Shown: in pieces, positions 8,043-15,169 of the stretch
Position numbering within the stretch: the first letter of the stretch is position 1
Layout of the letters: each line of letters begins with the position of its first letter
Source: Bacteroidales bacterium
Lineage (GTDB): Bacteria > Bacteroidota > Bacteroidia > Bacteroidales > PWNQ01
Length of the DNA: 32,673 nucleotides
Direction of reading: 5' to 3'
Assembly: GCA_021738505.1 (NCBI GenBank)
Contig: JAIPBW010000036.1
Location: 1 to 32,673, forward strand
Notes under the pieces: generated by a model
Told to the model about the DNA's origin: nothing
Databases searched by the model: none
Seen by the model: the letters and a program-made list of their open reading frames with translations, nothing else
Translations under genes and position numbers: made by a program

Positions 8043-9165
8043 TGTCGATTTTTAGGTTTACATTAATTTTGTCCAGTAATTCTTTAACCAATTGAAGGCC
8101 AATGCCGCTGCCTTGTTCATTTGATGTTCCTAAAGAAGGACTGTTGGCCCCGGAGAATAAAGACTCCAGCTTTTCGCGGGGGATACCTGTTCCGGAGTCT
8201 GAAATAACGATCTCCCCGTCGGAGTATTGGATTTTGATCTCTCCTTGTTCTCCGGTAAACTTAATAGCATTACTTAGGAAATTACGCAGAGCGATTAGTA
8301 AGATATGCTTGTTGGTCTTTAAGGTTACATTATCCGGTACTTTATTCTTTATGGCAATTCTTTTTTCTTCGGTTTGATCTTTGAATTCCTGAACTACTTT
8401 GTTAATTAGATTATATAGTTCTATGTCTTTTACATGATCTTCAGTGGTTCTTTTTGCCCGGATAAACTCCATCAACTCTTCTGTTATTTTCAAGGCTTGA
8501 TTTGCGGAGTCACTGATGATATTTGAGTATTCATCGATATCTTCTTTATTATTAGCGTGTAAAGCATCCTGCAACAGTTCGGTAAAGCTAACAATATTGG
8601 ACAATGGTGACCTTAGATCATGAAAGATAGTTGAGAAAAGTTGTTCTTTTAGTTCAATTTGTTCTGAAAGGGTATTGATCAGGCTTTGCTGGTTTTTTTC
8701 AATGTTTTTCTGGTGTGTGATATCAAAAACAATTCCTGCCAGAAATAGCGGTTTCCCGGACTTATCCCTTTTGGTAATTTTACCCCGGTCATAATAATGT
8801 TTCCATTCCCCATTTTTTGTTTGAATCCGGTATTCTACCTCGTAAACATCAGTTTTTCCTGATAAATGGTCGCGCATATTTTGCATGACCCGGTCATAAT
8901 CATCCGGGTGCAATTTATCTGTGTAGAATTCATGCCCTGCATTTTTTGGGATTTCATCGAGATCGTAGCCTAAGTTTGTGGCTTTTCTCGGGTTGAAGTC
9001 GACCACATTCGAAGGCACATCCCAAAACCATTGCCCTAAATTTCCTATCCATGGAAAATTGAGGTCTTCCGTATTTTCTTTGTTTTTCTGATACTCTTCA
9101 ATAAAGCGATCTTTCGACTTCAATAAATTGATCAGTTCGTCTTTATTCAGGTCTTTATAGTCCAT
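7996..9165 (-). CDS. Soluble PAS-domain sensor histidine kinase
   Basis: This 389-residue kinase has an N-terminal helical segment, one PAS domain (about 38-152, with the PAC-like EYRIQTKNGEWKHYYDRGKI), and a HisKA dimerisation helix with phospho-acceptor His182 in FHDLRSPL. The ATPase domain follows, with the N-box Asn299, DSGTGIP (323-329) and GSGIGL (352-357). There is no transmembrane segment and no receiver domain, so it senses a cytoplasmic signal and must phosphorylate a separate partner. Its 3' end overlaps wtpA by 47 bp, making it the first gene of the transport operon. No response regulator is adjacent; the nearest in the window is 22 kb away. Confidence 0.92.
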   Translation of the reverse strand: MDYKDLNKDELINLLKSKDRFIEEYQKNKENTEDLNFPWIGNLGQWFWDVPSNVVDFNPRKATNLGYDLDEIPKNAGHEFYTDKLHPDDYDRVMQNMRDHLSGKTDVYEVEYRIQTKNGEWKHYYDRGKITKRDKSGKPLFLAGIVFDITHQKNIEKNQQSLINTLSEQIELKEQLFSTIFHDLRSPLSNIVSFTELLQDALHANNKEDIDEYSNIISDSANQALKITEELMEFIRAKRTTEDHVKDIELYNLINKVVQEFKDQTEEKRIAIKNKVPDNVTLKTNKHILLIALRNFLSNAIKFTGEQGEIKIQYSDGEIVISDSGTGIPREKLESLFSGANSPSLGTSNEQGSGIGLQLVKELLDKINVNLKIDSEINKGTTVRLQLAE

Positions 9166-9191
9166 AGTTTGTGTGAAGTTAAATTATGCAA

Positions 9192-9224
9192 CAAATATAA
9201 TAGTGTTTACTATCGAATAGCAAA
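9192..9224 (-). promoter_or_regulatory. Promoter of the kinase-wtpABC operon
   Basis: On the minus strand TTTG (complement of 9221-9224) is followed 21 bp later by TATATTTG (complement of 9192-9199). The -33 element coincides with the edge of the terminator of the upstream tricorn gene, so termination and initiation sit back to back. Transcription would start near 9186, some 20 bases ahead of the kinase ATG. Confidence 0.6.
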
Positions 9225-9263
9225 AAAAAGGTAAAAGCTGTTAAAAAACAGCCTTTACCTTTT
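9222..9263 (-). terminator. Rho-independent terminator of the tricorn gene
   Basis: The arms 9226-9242 and 9247-9263 form a stem of 16 pairs with one mismatch and a four-base loop. On the minus strand the stem is followed by eight T residues (complement of 9222-9229). It lies 27 bases after the tricorn stop codon. Confidence 0.9.
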
Positions 9264-9289
9264 GATAGTTGTCTTTTTATTTTATTGAT

Positions 9290-12200
9290 TTATTTATCCG
9301 CTTCTCCGGATTTATCAGGGAATTCAGGAATTTCCGGTAATTCTTTATATTCTCCTTCTTTTAGTTTTTCCAGAGCAACTTCAATTGCTTTTTGTAGTTG
9401 TTTGTCTTTTCCCCGGAATTCTTTATGAGGGTCGTTATGAACTTCAATATCCGGTTCCACACCATGACCTTCAATGATCCATTTGCTTTCTTCTGCGGAA
9501 TACGAAGCATATTCGGGTTTTCTCATATCCGCTCCGTCGATGAAAGGCAATGAACCTCTGATGCCGACAACACCACCCCAGGAACGTTCACCAATTACCG
9601 TTCCCATATCGTGTTTTTTGAATGCGAAAGGAAACAGGTCTCCGTCAGAAGCGGAGTATTTGTCAATAAGCAATACTTTGGGTCCAAGCATCATTTTTGA
9701 TGGCGTATGGCTTGGGATTTCCACATTTCTGGCCATATTCGCTCTGGTGATTTCCCGTTTTAAACGCTCGATTAGCATAGGAGATACGTTGCCGCCTCCG
9801 TTGCCACGGTCATCAATGATTAAAGCCTTTTTGTTTAACTGAGGATAGAAATATTTGACAAATTCATTCAAGCCTTGAGTTATCATATTGGGTACATGAA
9901 TGTAGCCTACTTGTCCGTCAGTGGCTTCGTTTACTTTTTCAATATTGTCTCTTACCCAATTAAAGTAATAAAGGTTAGACTCATCTTTTATTGGCTCAAC
10001 AAGCACTTTACGGCTTCCATCCGTAGAGGGCTCATCATTGACCTGCAACTCCACCGGATTTCCTGTTTTATTGATCAGTTCTTTGTAAATGTTATCTGTT
10101 TCTTCTAAAGAATTGCCATTGACAGATAAAATATAATCACCTTCCTGTAGATTTACGCCGATTTCTGTGAGGGGAGAACGGGTGTTTTTGCGCCAGTTTT
10201 CTCCCTGTAGCAGATTTGTGATCGTAAAATATCCGGATTCATCTTTTTCAAATTCGGCCCCAAGCAATCCTGTATATACTTTATCTACTTTCTGGCGGTC
10301 TCCACCGTTCACATAAGCATGTCCCACATTTAACTCGCCAATCATCTCGCCAATAATATAATTCAGATCGTGACGATTGCGGGCATGTTTAACAAGGGGT
10401 TTGTATTTGTCATGAACCGACTGCCAGTCTACACCATGTAATCCGGGATCATAAAAGAAGTCCCGCATTTGACGCCAGCTCTCCTCAAATATTTGTGCCC
10501 ATTCCGCACGTTTGTCAACAAGCACTTCCATCCCGGACATATCAAGTTTGTCTTTAAGCTTGATTTCTGACGAAGGCAAGTCAATTACAGCATAATTCTT
10601 CCCCTTTTTAACAAGCATTTTTTTACCGTTGCTTGATATGGAAAAACTCATACTGTTGCCTAATTTTTGTTCCTTTTTATTTTCTATATCAAACATTTTT
10701 AAAGAAACATGTTTGTCACTGTATGATTTCTCATTGTAGTAAAGTTTTCCTTCTACTGAAGATAAATTTCCATAATTGGATGCTTCAACAGGTAAGACAG
10801 TAATCCGATCTTTTATGCCTTCTATGTCAACCTGTATGTCTTTTCCTTCTTGTTTGTCTTTTTCTTCGTCTTCGGAATTTACTTCATCATTTTCGGGAGC
10901 AAATGGGGAAGGAGTGTCCTCAGCAAGTGTAATTAGATAGATCTTTGACATATCGCGATAGGCATGGTTCCATTCTGTTTCACTGTAAATTGGATCAAAA
11001 GACCGTTTGGAAGTAAAAAAGAGATATTTACCATTTGCACTAAACTCCGGTGAAGACGAATGATACCAGGTGTCGGTTAATTCATGGGTTTCATCATTTT
11101 CCAGATCATAAATAAATAATTGATCCAGATCATTATTCGCCCGTTTGCTATAAGAAATCCATTTGCTATCCGGTGACCAGTCAAAGTTGGTAATTTCCCA
11201 TTTCTTAGAATGAGCTACTTCTGTTATTTCCTTTGATTCAATATTTACATAACGAAGTCTCATTTTTTTGTCATTCCAGAGTAGTTTTTTACTGTCGGGA
11301 GACCATTGCAGTTTGAACTTATAGGTTTCTGCTTCTTCTGTTAACGCAATAGATTCTGTGCTTCCGTCCTGGCTGACAATATAGATTTCATATTCGCCAC
11401 TTTTGTCTGAAAGATATGCAATATGCTTGCCGTCCGGCGACCATACTGCATTGCGATCGTGGGCACCTGGTGTTTGCGTCAGGTTGCGGGTGAAGCCCTT
11501 ATTGGCCGGAACGGTAAAAATATCACCCCGAGCGCCGAAAACAACGCGTTTTCCATCCGGTGCAATATTGGCACTGTTGATATATTCAGAGGCATCAACC
11601 CATTCTTTGCGCCCGGTTTCCCGGTCGTCTTTTATGTGGATGTCTAATCTTTCGTAATTTTCATCTTCAAGGTCTAAGCGATAGATATAACCGCCGTTTT
11701 CAAAAACAATAGCGTTTTCTCCGATTGCCGGAAATTTAACATCGTATTTCGTAAAGTCTGTAACTTTTCTCACTTCTTCGGTTTCCCGATCATAAGCAAA
11801 TATATTCATGGTGCGGTCACGGTCGGAGGCAAAATAAATTGTATTTCCGTGCCACATGGGAATAATATCCTGAGCGGGGTTGTCTGTGATCTTTTGTGAT
11901 TCCTGAGTCTCGAAGTCATAAATCCAAATGTCGTCGGCCATGCCGCCTTTGTAGTACTTCCATGTGCGGAACTCCCGGAAAACCTGGTTGTAGGCCATTT
12001 TTGATCCATCATCATTAAATGAAAGAAACCCTCCTTCTGATAAGGGTAGTTGTTCCTCCATGCCTCCCTCGGCAGAAATACTGTAAAGCTGACCCACAAA
12101 GGCATTAAATGATTTTTTCCGTGACCGGAACACAATTTCTTCTCCATTGGGTTTCCAGTCCATGACAATATTGTTTGGTCCCATACGATCCGAAACTTCA

Positions 12201-12529
12201 TCACGGTTTAGTGTGGCCGTATACGAAAGACGGGTGGGTTCACTTCCGTCAGACTTCATGAGATATACTTCGGTATTACCGTCATATTGACCGGTAAACG
12301 CTAACTGTTTCCCATCTGGTGAAAACCGCGGAAACATTTCGTAGCCTTCGTCAGTTGTGATTTTTCGGGCTGTACCGCCATTCTCGTCTACCAGATACAG
12401 ATCGCCTGCATAACTGAATGCAATCTGTCCATCGCTGATGTCAGGAAAGCGCAGCAAACGTGTACTTTCCTGAGACAATAGGAAAAGCGGCAATAATGCT
12501 AATACTAATGTTCGTGTTAAATTCTTCAT
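9290..12529 (-). CDS. Exported tricorn-like S41 protease
   Basis: This is a 1079-residue homologue of the tricorn protease, full length for the family. An N-terminal signal peptide (about 1-20) sends it to the periplasm. Residues about 25-540 hold repeated TolB/PD40 beta-propeller blades (motifs such as FPRFSPDGKQLAF and AVWSPDGKHIAYL). An acidic linker follows at about 545-570. The catalytic half contains a C1 domain with His737 (NVGHAYV), a PDZ domain (about 755-845) and an S41 C2 domain. The latter carries the nucleophile Ser961 (YSASDGD) and Glu1020 (IIEGHGVEPDI). These align with His746, Ser965 and Glu1023 of Thermoplasma tricorn, so activity is expected. The residue before the His is Gly rather than Ser745. 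It probably degrades peptides; the gene stands alone. Confidence 0.95.
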   Translation of the reverse strand: MKNLTRTLVLALLPLFLLSQESTRLLRFPDISDGQIAFSYAGDLYLVDENGGTARKITTDEGYEMFPRFSPDGKQLAFTGQYDGNTEVYLMKSDGSEPTRLSYTATLNRDEVSDRMGPNNIVMDWKPNGEEIVFRSRKKSFNAFVGQLYSISAEGGMEEQLPLSEGGFLSFNDDGSKMAYNQVFREFRTWKYYKGGMADDIWIYDFETQESQKITDNPAQDIIPMWHGNTIYFASDRDRTMNIFAYDRETEEVRKVTDFTKYDVKFPAIGENAIVFENGGYIYRLDLEDENYERLDIHIKDDRETGRKEWVDASEYINSANIAPDGKRVVFGARGDIFTVPANKGFTRNLTQTPGAHDRNAVWSPDGKHIAYLSDKSGEYEIYIVSQDGSTESIALTEEAETYKFKLQWSPDSKKLLWNDKKMRLRYVNIESKEITEVAHSKKWEITNFDWSPDSKWISYSKRANNDLDQLFIYDLENDETHELTDTWYHSSSPEFSANGKYLFFTSKRSFDPIYSETEWNHAYRDMSKIYLITLAEDTPSPFAPENDEVNSEDEEKDKQEGKDIQVDIEGIKDRITVLPVEASNYGNLSSVEGKLYYNEKSYSDKHVSLKMFDIENKKEQKLGNSMSFSISSNGKKMLVKKGKNYAVIDLPSSEIKLKDKLDMSGMEVLVDKRAEWAQIFEESWRQMRDFFYDPGLHGVDWQSVHDKYKPLVKHARNRHDLNYIIGEMIGELNVGHAYVNGGDRQKVDKVYTGLLGAEFEKDESGYFTITNLLQGENWRKNTRSPLTEIGVNLQEGDYILSVNGNSLEETDNIYKELINKTGNPVELQVNDEPSTDGSRKVLVEPIKDESNLYYFNWVRDNIEKVNEATDGQVGYIHVPNMITQGLNEFVKYFYPQLNKKALIIDDRGNGGGNVSPMLIERLKREITRANMARNVEIPSHTPSKMMLGPKVLLIDKYSASDGDLFPFAFKKHDMGTVIGERSWGGVVGIRGSLPFIDGADMRKPEYASYSAEESKWIIEGHGVEPDIEVHNDPHKEFRGKDKQLQKAIEVALEKLKEGEYKELPEIPEFPDKSGEADK

Positions 12530-12731
12530 AAATTGATAAATTTTGGGTTGAATGAATTTTTATTATTTAAGCTATAACTATTCTATATTAGGAGAATGTG
12601 ATTAAAACCAAATCTGAATAGCAATCAAACACATTTGCTCCGAAAAATGTTTTTGTTATGCTTGTATCTTTTTGTCTGAGAATAATTTTCAATCTCATGG
12701 TTTTTCCTTACCTGCCATTGTGATCAAAACT

Positions 12732-12739
12732 CAAAGATA
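12732..12739 (-). promoter_or_regulatory. Probable -7 box of the tricorn gene
   Basis: On the minus strand this reads TATCTTTG. No TTG is found at the usual distance upstream. If used, the transcript carries a leader of about 195 bases before ATG 12529; I see no strong structure in it. Confidence 0.4.
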
Positions 12740-12863
12740 CTAAAATTTAACGAATATCGGCTTTTACATGCTGTTTCTTTGGTTTTACCAGAGGCTAAGA
12801 AAAATAGAATTGTTGCGGTTCTATTTTATCCTATATGTTACAAAAAAAAATATAAGGAAATTA

Positions 12864-12895
12864 TTTGCGTTATGAACAAATGTTCATTATCTTTG
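12864..12895 (+). promoter_or_regulatory. Promoter with embedded palindromic operator, ahead of the DUF134 gene
   Basis: TTTG at 12864-12867 and TATCTTTG at 12888-12895 are 20 bp apart and form a good Bacteroidota promoter. Exactly between them lies ATGAACAAATGTTCAT (12872-12887), two 7-bp inverted arms around an AA centre. A protein bound there would block RNA polymerase, so this is a likely repressor site. The core TGAA-N6-TTCA is the pattern of ArsR/SmtB-type metal sensors, but no such regulator is encoded here; the DUF134 protein itself is another candidate. Confidence 0.65.
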
Positions 12896-12913
12896 CAGAA
12901 ACAATTTTGATTT

Positions 12914-13456
12914 ATGCCAAGACCAAAACGCAAGCGAAAAATGATGGATCCTCCACGAGTTAGGGGATATAGGCCATTTGGCGGGGCTGATAAGGATGAT
13001 AATCCGGTTAAATTGCTCTATGAGGAATACGAGGCTTTACGCCTTGCGGATTATAAAAACTTGTCGCAAATGGAAGCAGCAAAGATTATGGATGTTTCAA
13101 GGCCTACATTTACCAGGATTTATGACCGGGCCTTGAAAAAGTTAGCCAAAGCTTTGAATGAAAGTCGTTCTTTTATTATTGAGGGAGGAAATGTTCATTT
13201 TGATGATCAGTGGTATCGATGCTTTGATTGTCACTCGGTGTTTAAAACCAACCGGAAAGAACGAAAGAATTGCGCCATTTGTGATTCTGACAATATTCAA
13301 CATATTAATGCGACCATGGAAAAGACAGATGAAAGTGTAGATTTTTGTATATGTGAAAACTGTGGTTATGAACTTGAACATGAAAAAGGCACTCCCTGCA
13401 GAGATTTGGTTTGTCCGGAGTGTAATAATAAAATGAATAAAGAAATATCAAAATAA
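12914..13456 (+). CDS. DUF134 (UPF0251) HTH regulator with cysteine-rich C-terminus
   Basis: This is a 180-residue DNA-binding protein. The N-terminal part (1-85) is UPF0251/DUF134: MPRPKRKR, the VRGYRPFG motif, then a sigma-region-4-like helix-turn-helix (KNLSQMEAAKIMDVSRPTFT). The rest adds ten cysteines in two groups (103, 106, 120, 123 and 145, 147, 150, 162, 167, 170), arranged like zinc ribbons or an iron-sulfur site. That makes it longer than plain UPF0251 proteins of about 100 residues. DUF134 genes commonly sit beside NifX-like and MinD-ferredoxin genes, as here. It is the first gene behind a promoter with a palindromic operator, so autoregulation is plausible. The ligand is unknown. 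Confidence 0.9.
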   Translation: MPRPKRKRKMMDPPRVRGYRPFGGADKDDNPVKLLYEEYEALRLADYKNLSQMEAAKIMDVSRPTFTRIYDRALKKLAKALNESRSFIIEGGNVHFDDQWYRCFDCHSVFKTNRKERKNCAICDSDNIQHINATMEKTDESVDFCICENCGYELEHEKGTPCRDLVCPECNNKMNKEISK

Positions 13457-13516
13457 ACTGAACATAAACAATAGCCATCCGGCAATAAGTTTATTTACGA
13501 ATGGAAATTTAAATTT

Positions 13517-13837
13517 ATGAAGATAGCAGTAGCTGTAAAAGATGAAAAGTTAAGTTCACCACTGGAATATCATTTCGGCAAGGCTCCTTATTTTGCCGTG
13601 ATAGATGATAATGACGGATCGATTGAATTTATAAAAAACAAGTATGAAGAAGAGCCTGCTGCTAAGGGAATCATGGTTGCCGGTTTTTTGTCTGAAAAAG
13701 GAGTAAAGAAGATATATGCAGGGGATTTTGGAGTAAAGGTAAAACCGACTATGGATGTTTTAGGAATAGAGATGAATAAAATAGATATTAAAAATATGAA
13801 TATTACAGAATTTATTCAGCGAATTATAAAAACTTAG
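13517..13837 (+). CDS. NifX/NifB-like dinitrogenase-cofactor-domain protein (1)
   Basis: This 106-residue protein consists of a single Nitro_FeMo-Co domain, the fold shared by NifX, NafY, the C-terminus of NifB and the Desulfovibrio orange protein (ORP). The start MKIAVAVKDEKLSSPLEYHFGKAPYF and the later KIYAGDFGVKVKPTM give the assignment. It contains no cysteine, so a cluster would have to be held non-covalently, as reported for ORP. It follows the DUF134 gene by 60 bp and precedes a second paralogue by 4 bp. There are no nitrogenase genes in the window, so a cofactor carrier or storage role outside nitrogen fixation is more likely. Confidence 0.85.
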   Translation: MKIAVAVKDEKLSSPLEYHFGKAPYFAVIDDNDGSIEFIKNKYEEEPAAKGIMVAGFLSEKGVKKIYAGDFGVKVKPTMDVLGIEMNKIDIKNMNITEFIQRIIKT

Positions 13838-13841
13838 TTTT

Positions 13842-14297
13842 ATGACAAATACAGCAGATATAAATAATGAGCCTGCCGGAAATTTTCGCCATAGAGGGCG
13901 AAATACGGATAAAGCAATGGGAAAAGGCGAAAGGCGCGGCCACACTCAGGGTAAACCGGGTGGTCGGAGAAAGAGTAATAACCGGTTTATTGCGATCAGT
14001 GCTGAGAATAAGGATGTAAATAGCAAGATGGATGCACGCTTTGGAAGGTGTAATTACTTTTTGATTTTTAATCCGGAAAATAATAATCTGGAATTTATTG
14101 ATAATCCCGGTAAGCATGCTTCTGGTGGTGCAGGGCCAATGGCTGCGGAGTTATTGGTAAATAAAGGAGTGGGTAAAATCTTGTCGGGAGATTTTGGTCC
14201 CAAAGCTGCAGAGGCACTTGAAGCAATGAATGTGGAAATGGTTACGCTTCAGGATACAGAACAGACGCTCGAGTCACTAATTCAAAAAATTCAATAA
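13842..14297 (+). CDS. NifX/ORP-like protein with basic Gly/Arg-rich N-terminal extension (2)
   Basis: This 151-residue protein has a Nitro_FeMo-Co domain at about 47-150, with FGRCNYFLIF (Cys70) and GKHASGGAGPMAAELL followed by ILSGDFGPKAAEAL. The His-x-Ser-Gly-Gly-Ala-Gly loop is the most ORP-like part of the three paralogues. Residues 15-45 form a basic low-complexity extension rich in Arg, Gly and Lys, which recalls the DUF5320 protein encoded next. It lies 4 bp after paralogue 1 and 19 bp before the DUF5320 gene. The extension could be a docking or nucleic-acid-binding tail; that is inference. Confidence 0.85.
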   Translation: MTNTADINNEPAGNFRHRGRNTDKAMGKGERRGHTQGKPGGRRKSNNRFIAISAENKDVNSKMDARFGRCNYFLIFNPENNNLEFIDNPGKHASGGAGPMAAELLVNKGVGKILSGDFGPKAAEALEAMNVEMVTLQDTEQTLESLIQKIQ

Positions 14298-14316
14298 CTA
14301 TAAAAAACGTTTAGCT

Positions 14317-14541
14317 ATGCCAAATTTAGACAAATCCGGGCCAATGGGAGAAGGCCCAATGACAGGACGCAAACAGGGACGTTGCAATCCCAAAAATAAA
14401 GGACTTACTAAAGAAGAAATATTGCAACAAGAAGAAAATCAGCAAAATCCACCTGTCCGCGGATTGGGGCTAGGCCTCGGATTACGCAGAAGAGGACGCA
14501 GAGGCCCCGGACGCGGAGGTGCAGGAAGAGGACGCTGGTAA
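14317..14541 (+). CDS. DUF5320-type Gly/Arg-rich small protein
   Basis: This 74-residue protein opens with the DUF5320 signature (SGPMGEGPMTGRKQGRCNP) and ends in a run dominated by Gly and Arg (RGLGLGLGLRRRGRRGPGRG). DUF5320 proteins are small and of unknown function. They recur beside NifX-like and MinD-ferredoxin genes in anaerobic bacteria, which matches this position. A single cysteine (Cys23) is present. A terminator-like hairpin begins 24 bp after the stop codon. The Gly/Arg tail suggests binding to nucleic acid or to an acidic partner, but nothing in the sequence proves it. Confidence 0.8.
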   Translation: MPNLDKSGPMGEGPMTGRKQGRCNPKNKGLTKEEILQQEENQQNPPVRGLGLGLGLRRRGRRGPGRGGAGRGRW

Positions 14542-14565
14542 ATTCAATCAATGTATGTAAAATAG

Positions 14566-14602
14566 GTTCTCCCCGGCCGGCATTAGGTCGGGGAGAACTT
14601 TT
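14566..14602 (+). terminator. Hairpin with T-run between DUF5320 and third NifX-like gene
   Basis: GTTCTCCCCG (14566-14575) pairs perfectly with CGGGGAGAAC (14589-14598), with a 13-base loop and four T residues after it. It resembles an intrinsic terminator with a short T-run. It could split the module into two transcription units or act as a partial terminator that sets gene ratios. Confidence 0.7.
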
Positions 14603-14621
14603 AATTAAAGATATAAAAAAG

Positions 14622-14957
14622 ATGAAGAAAGTAGCTGTACCGACTATCGATGGAAATTTATGCACTCATTTTGGCCATTGTCAAAAGTTTGCTGTTATCA
14701 CCATTGATAATAACCAAATTATAGAAGAAATAATGGTAATACCGCCCCGGCATGAACCGGGCGTCTATCCTCGCTGGTTAAAAGACCAGGGCGTTTCGGA
14801 AGTGATAACAGGTGGCCTGGGGCAGAAAGCGAAAGCTATTTTTGACCAGAATGATATAAAGGTGCATATAGGAGTGAATAGTAAGCCGCCTCGTGAAGCC
14901 GTGGAAGAACTTCTGGAAGGCCAATTAAGCACAGGAGATAATCAATGCGGTCATTAA
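14622..14957 (+). CDS. NifX/ORP-like protein, cysteine-containing (3)
   Basis: This 111-residue Nitro_FeMo-Co domain protein is of the type usually found with MinD-ferredoxin ATPases. It has CTHFGHC (Cys14, Cys20) near the N-terminus, IPPRHEPGVYPRWL at 40-53, and ends in NQCGH (Cys109, His111). The N-terminal Cys/His motif and the C-terminal Cys-x-His tail are absent from the two upstream paralogues and could bind metal. It lies between a terminator-like hairpin and a 98-bp palindrome, so its expression may be tuned separately. The likely role is carrying or storing a metal-sulfur cluster handled by the two ATPases downstream. Confidence 0.87.
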   Translation: MKKVAVPTIDGNLCTHFGHCQKFAVITIDNNQIIEEIMVIPPRHEPGVYPRWLKDQGVSEVITGGLGQKAKAIFDQNDIKVHIGVNSKPPREAVEELLEGQLSTGDNQCGH

Positions 14958-15040
14958 TAAAGGTTTTCTAAAAAACCAGGTAGGCTAATATTATTGTGTG
15001 TTTTTTAAAGGTTAGTTGTTTGTAAAATACAGCATTTACT

Positions 15041-15138
15041 AAATCTTTAGCACATCATCTACGTTTGCTGGGGCTAGTGGCCTGCCGGCCGGCGGAGTGC
15101 TTTAGCTTGCCGTCTTATTGATGATGCACTGAAGATTT
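15041..15138. repeat. 98-bp imperfect palindrome
   Basis: The outer arms (15041-15061 and 15118-15138) agree at 17 of 21 positions. The inner arms are looser, and the centre is the perfect 10-bp palindrome GCCGGCCGGC (15084-15093). It would fold into a long hairpin in RNA. It occupies most of the 212-bp gap between the third NifX-like gene and the first MinD-ferredoxin gene, and it is richer in G+C than its surroundings. It may be a decayed palindromic repeat element or an mRNA processing or attenuation structure. Confidence 0.65.
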
Positions 15139-15169
15139 TTTAGCAAACTTTAATAAAAATAGTATAAGA

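Noticed and set aside
9474..9842. 122-codon plus-strand frame opposite the tricorn gene
   Set aside because: Antisense shadow of a clear catalytic domain.
11806..12204. 132-codon minus-strand frame inside the tricorn gene
   Set aside because: Shadow of the tricorn coding sequence in another frame; no motif of its own.
13517..14957. Nitrogen-fixation genes
   Set aside because: The NifX-type domain alone does not indicate nitrogen fixation; there is no nifH, nifD, nifK or nifB in the window, and the DUF134/MinD-ferredoxin context points elsewhere.
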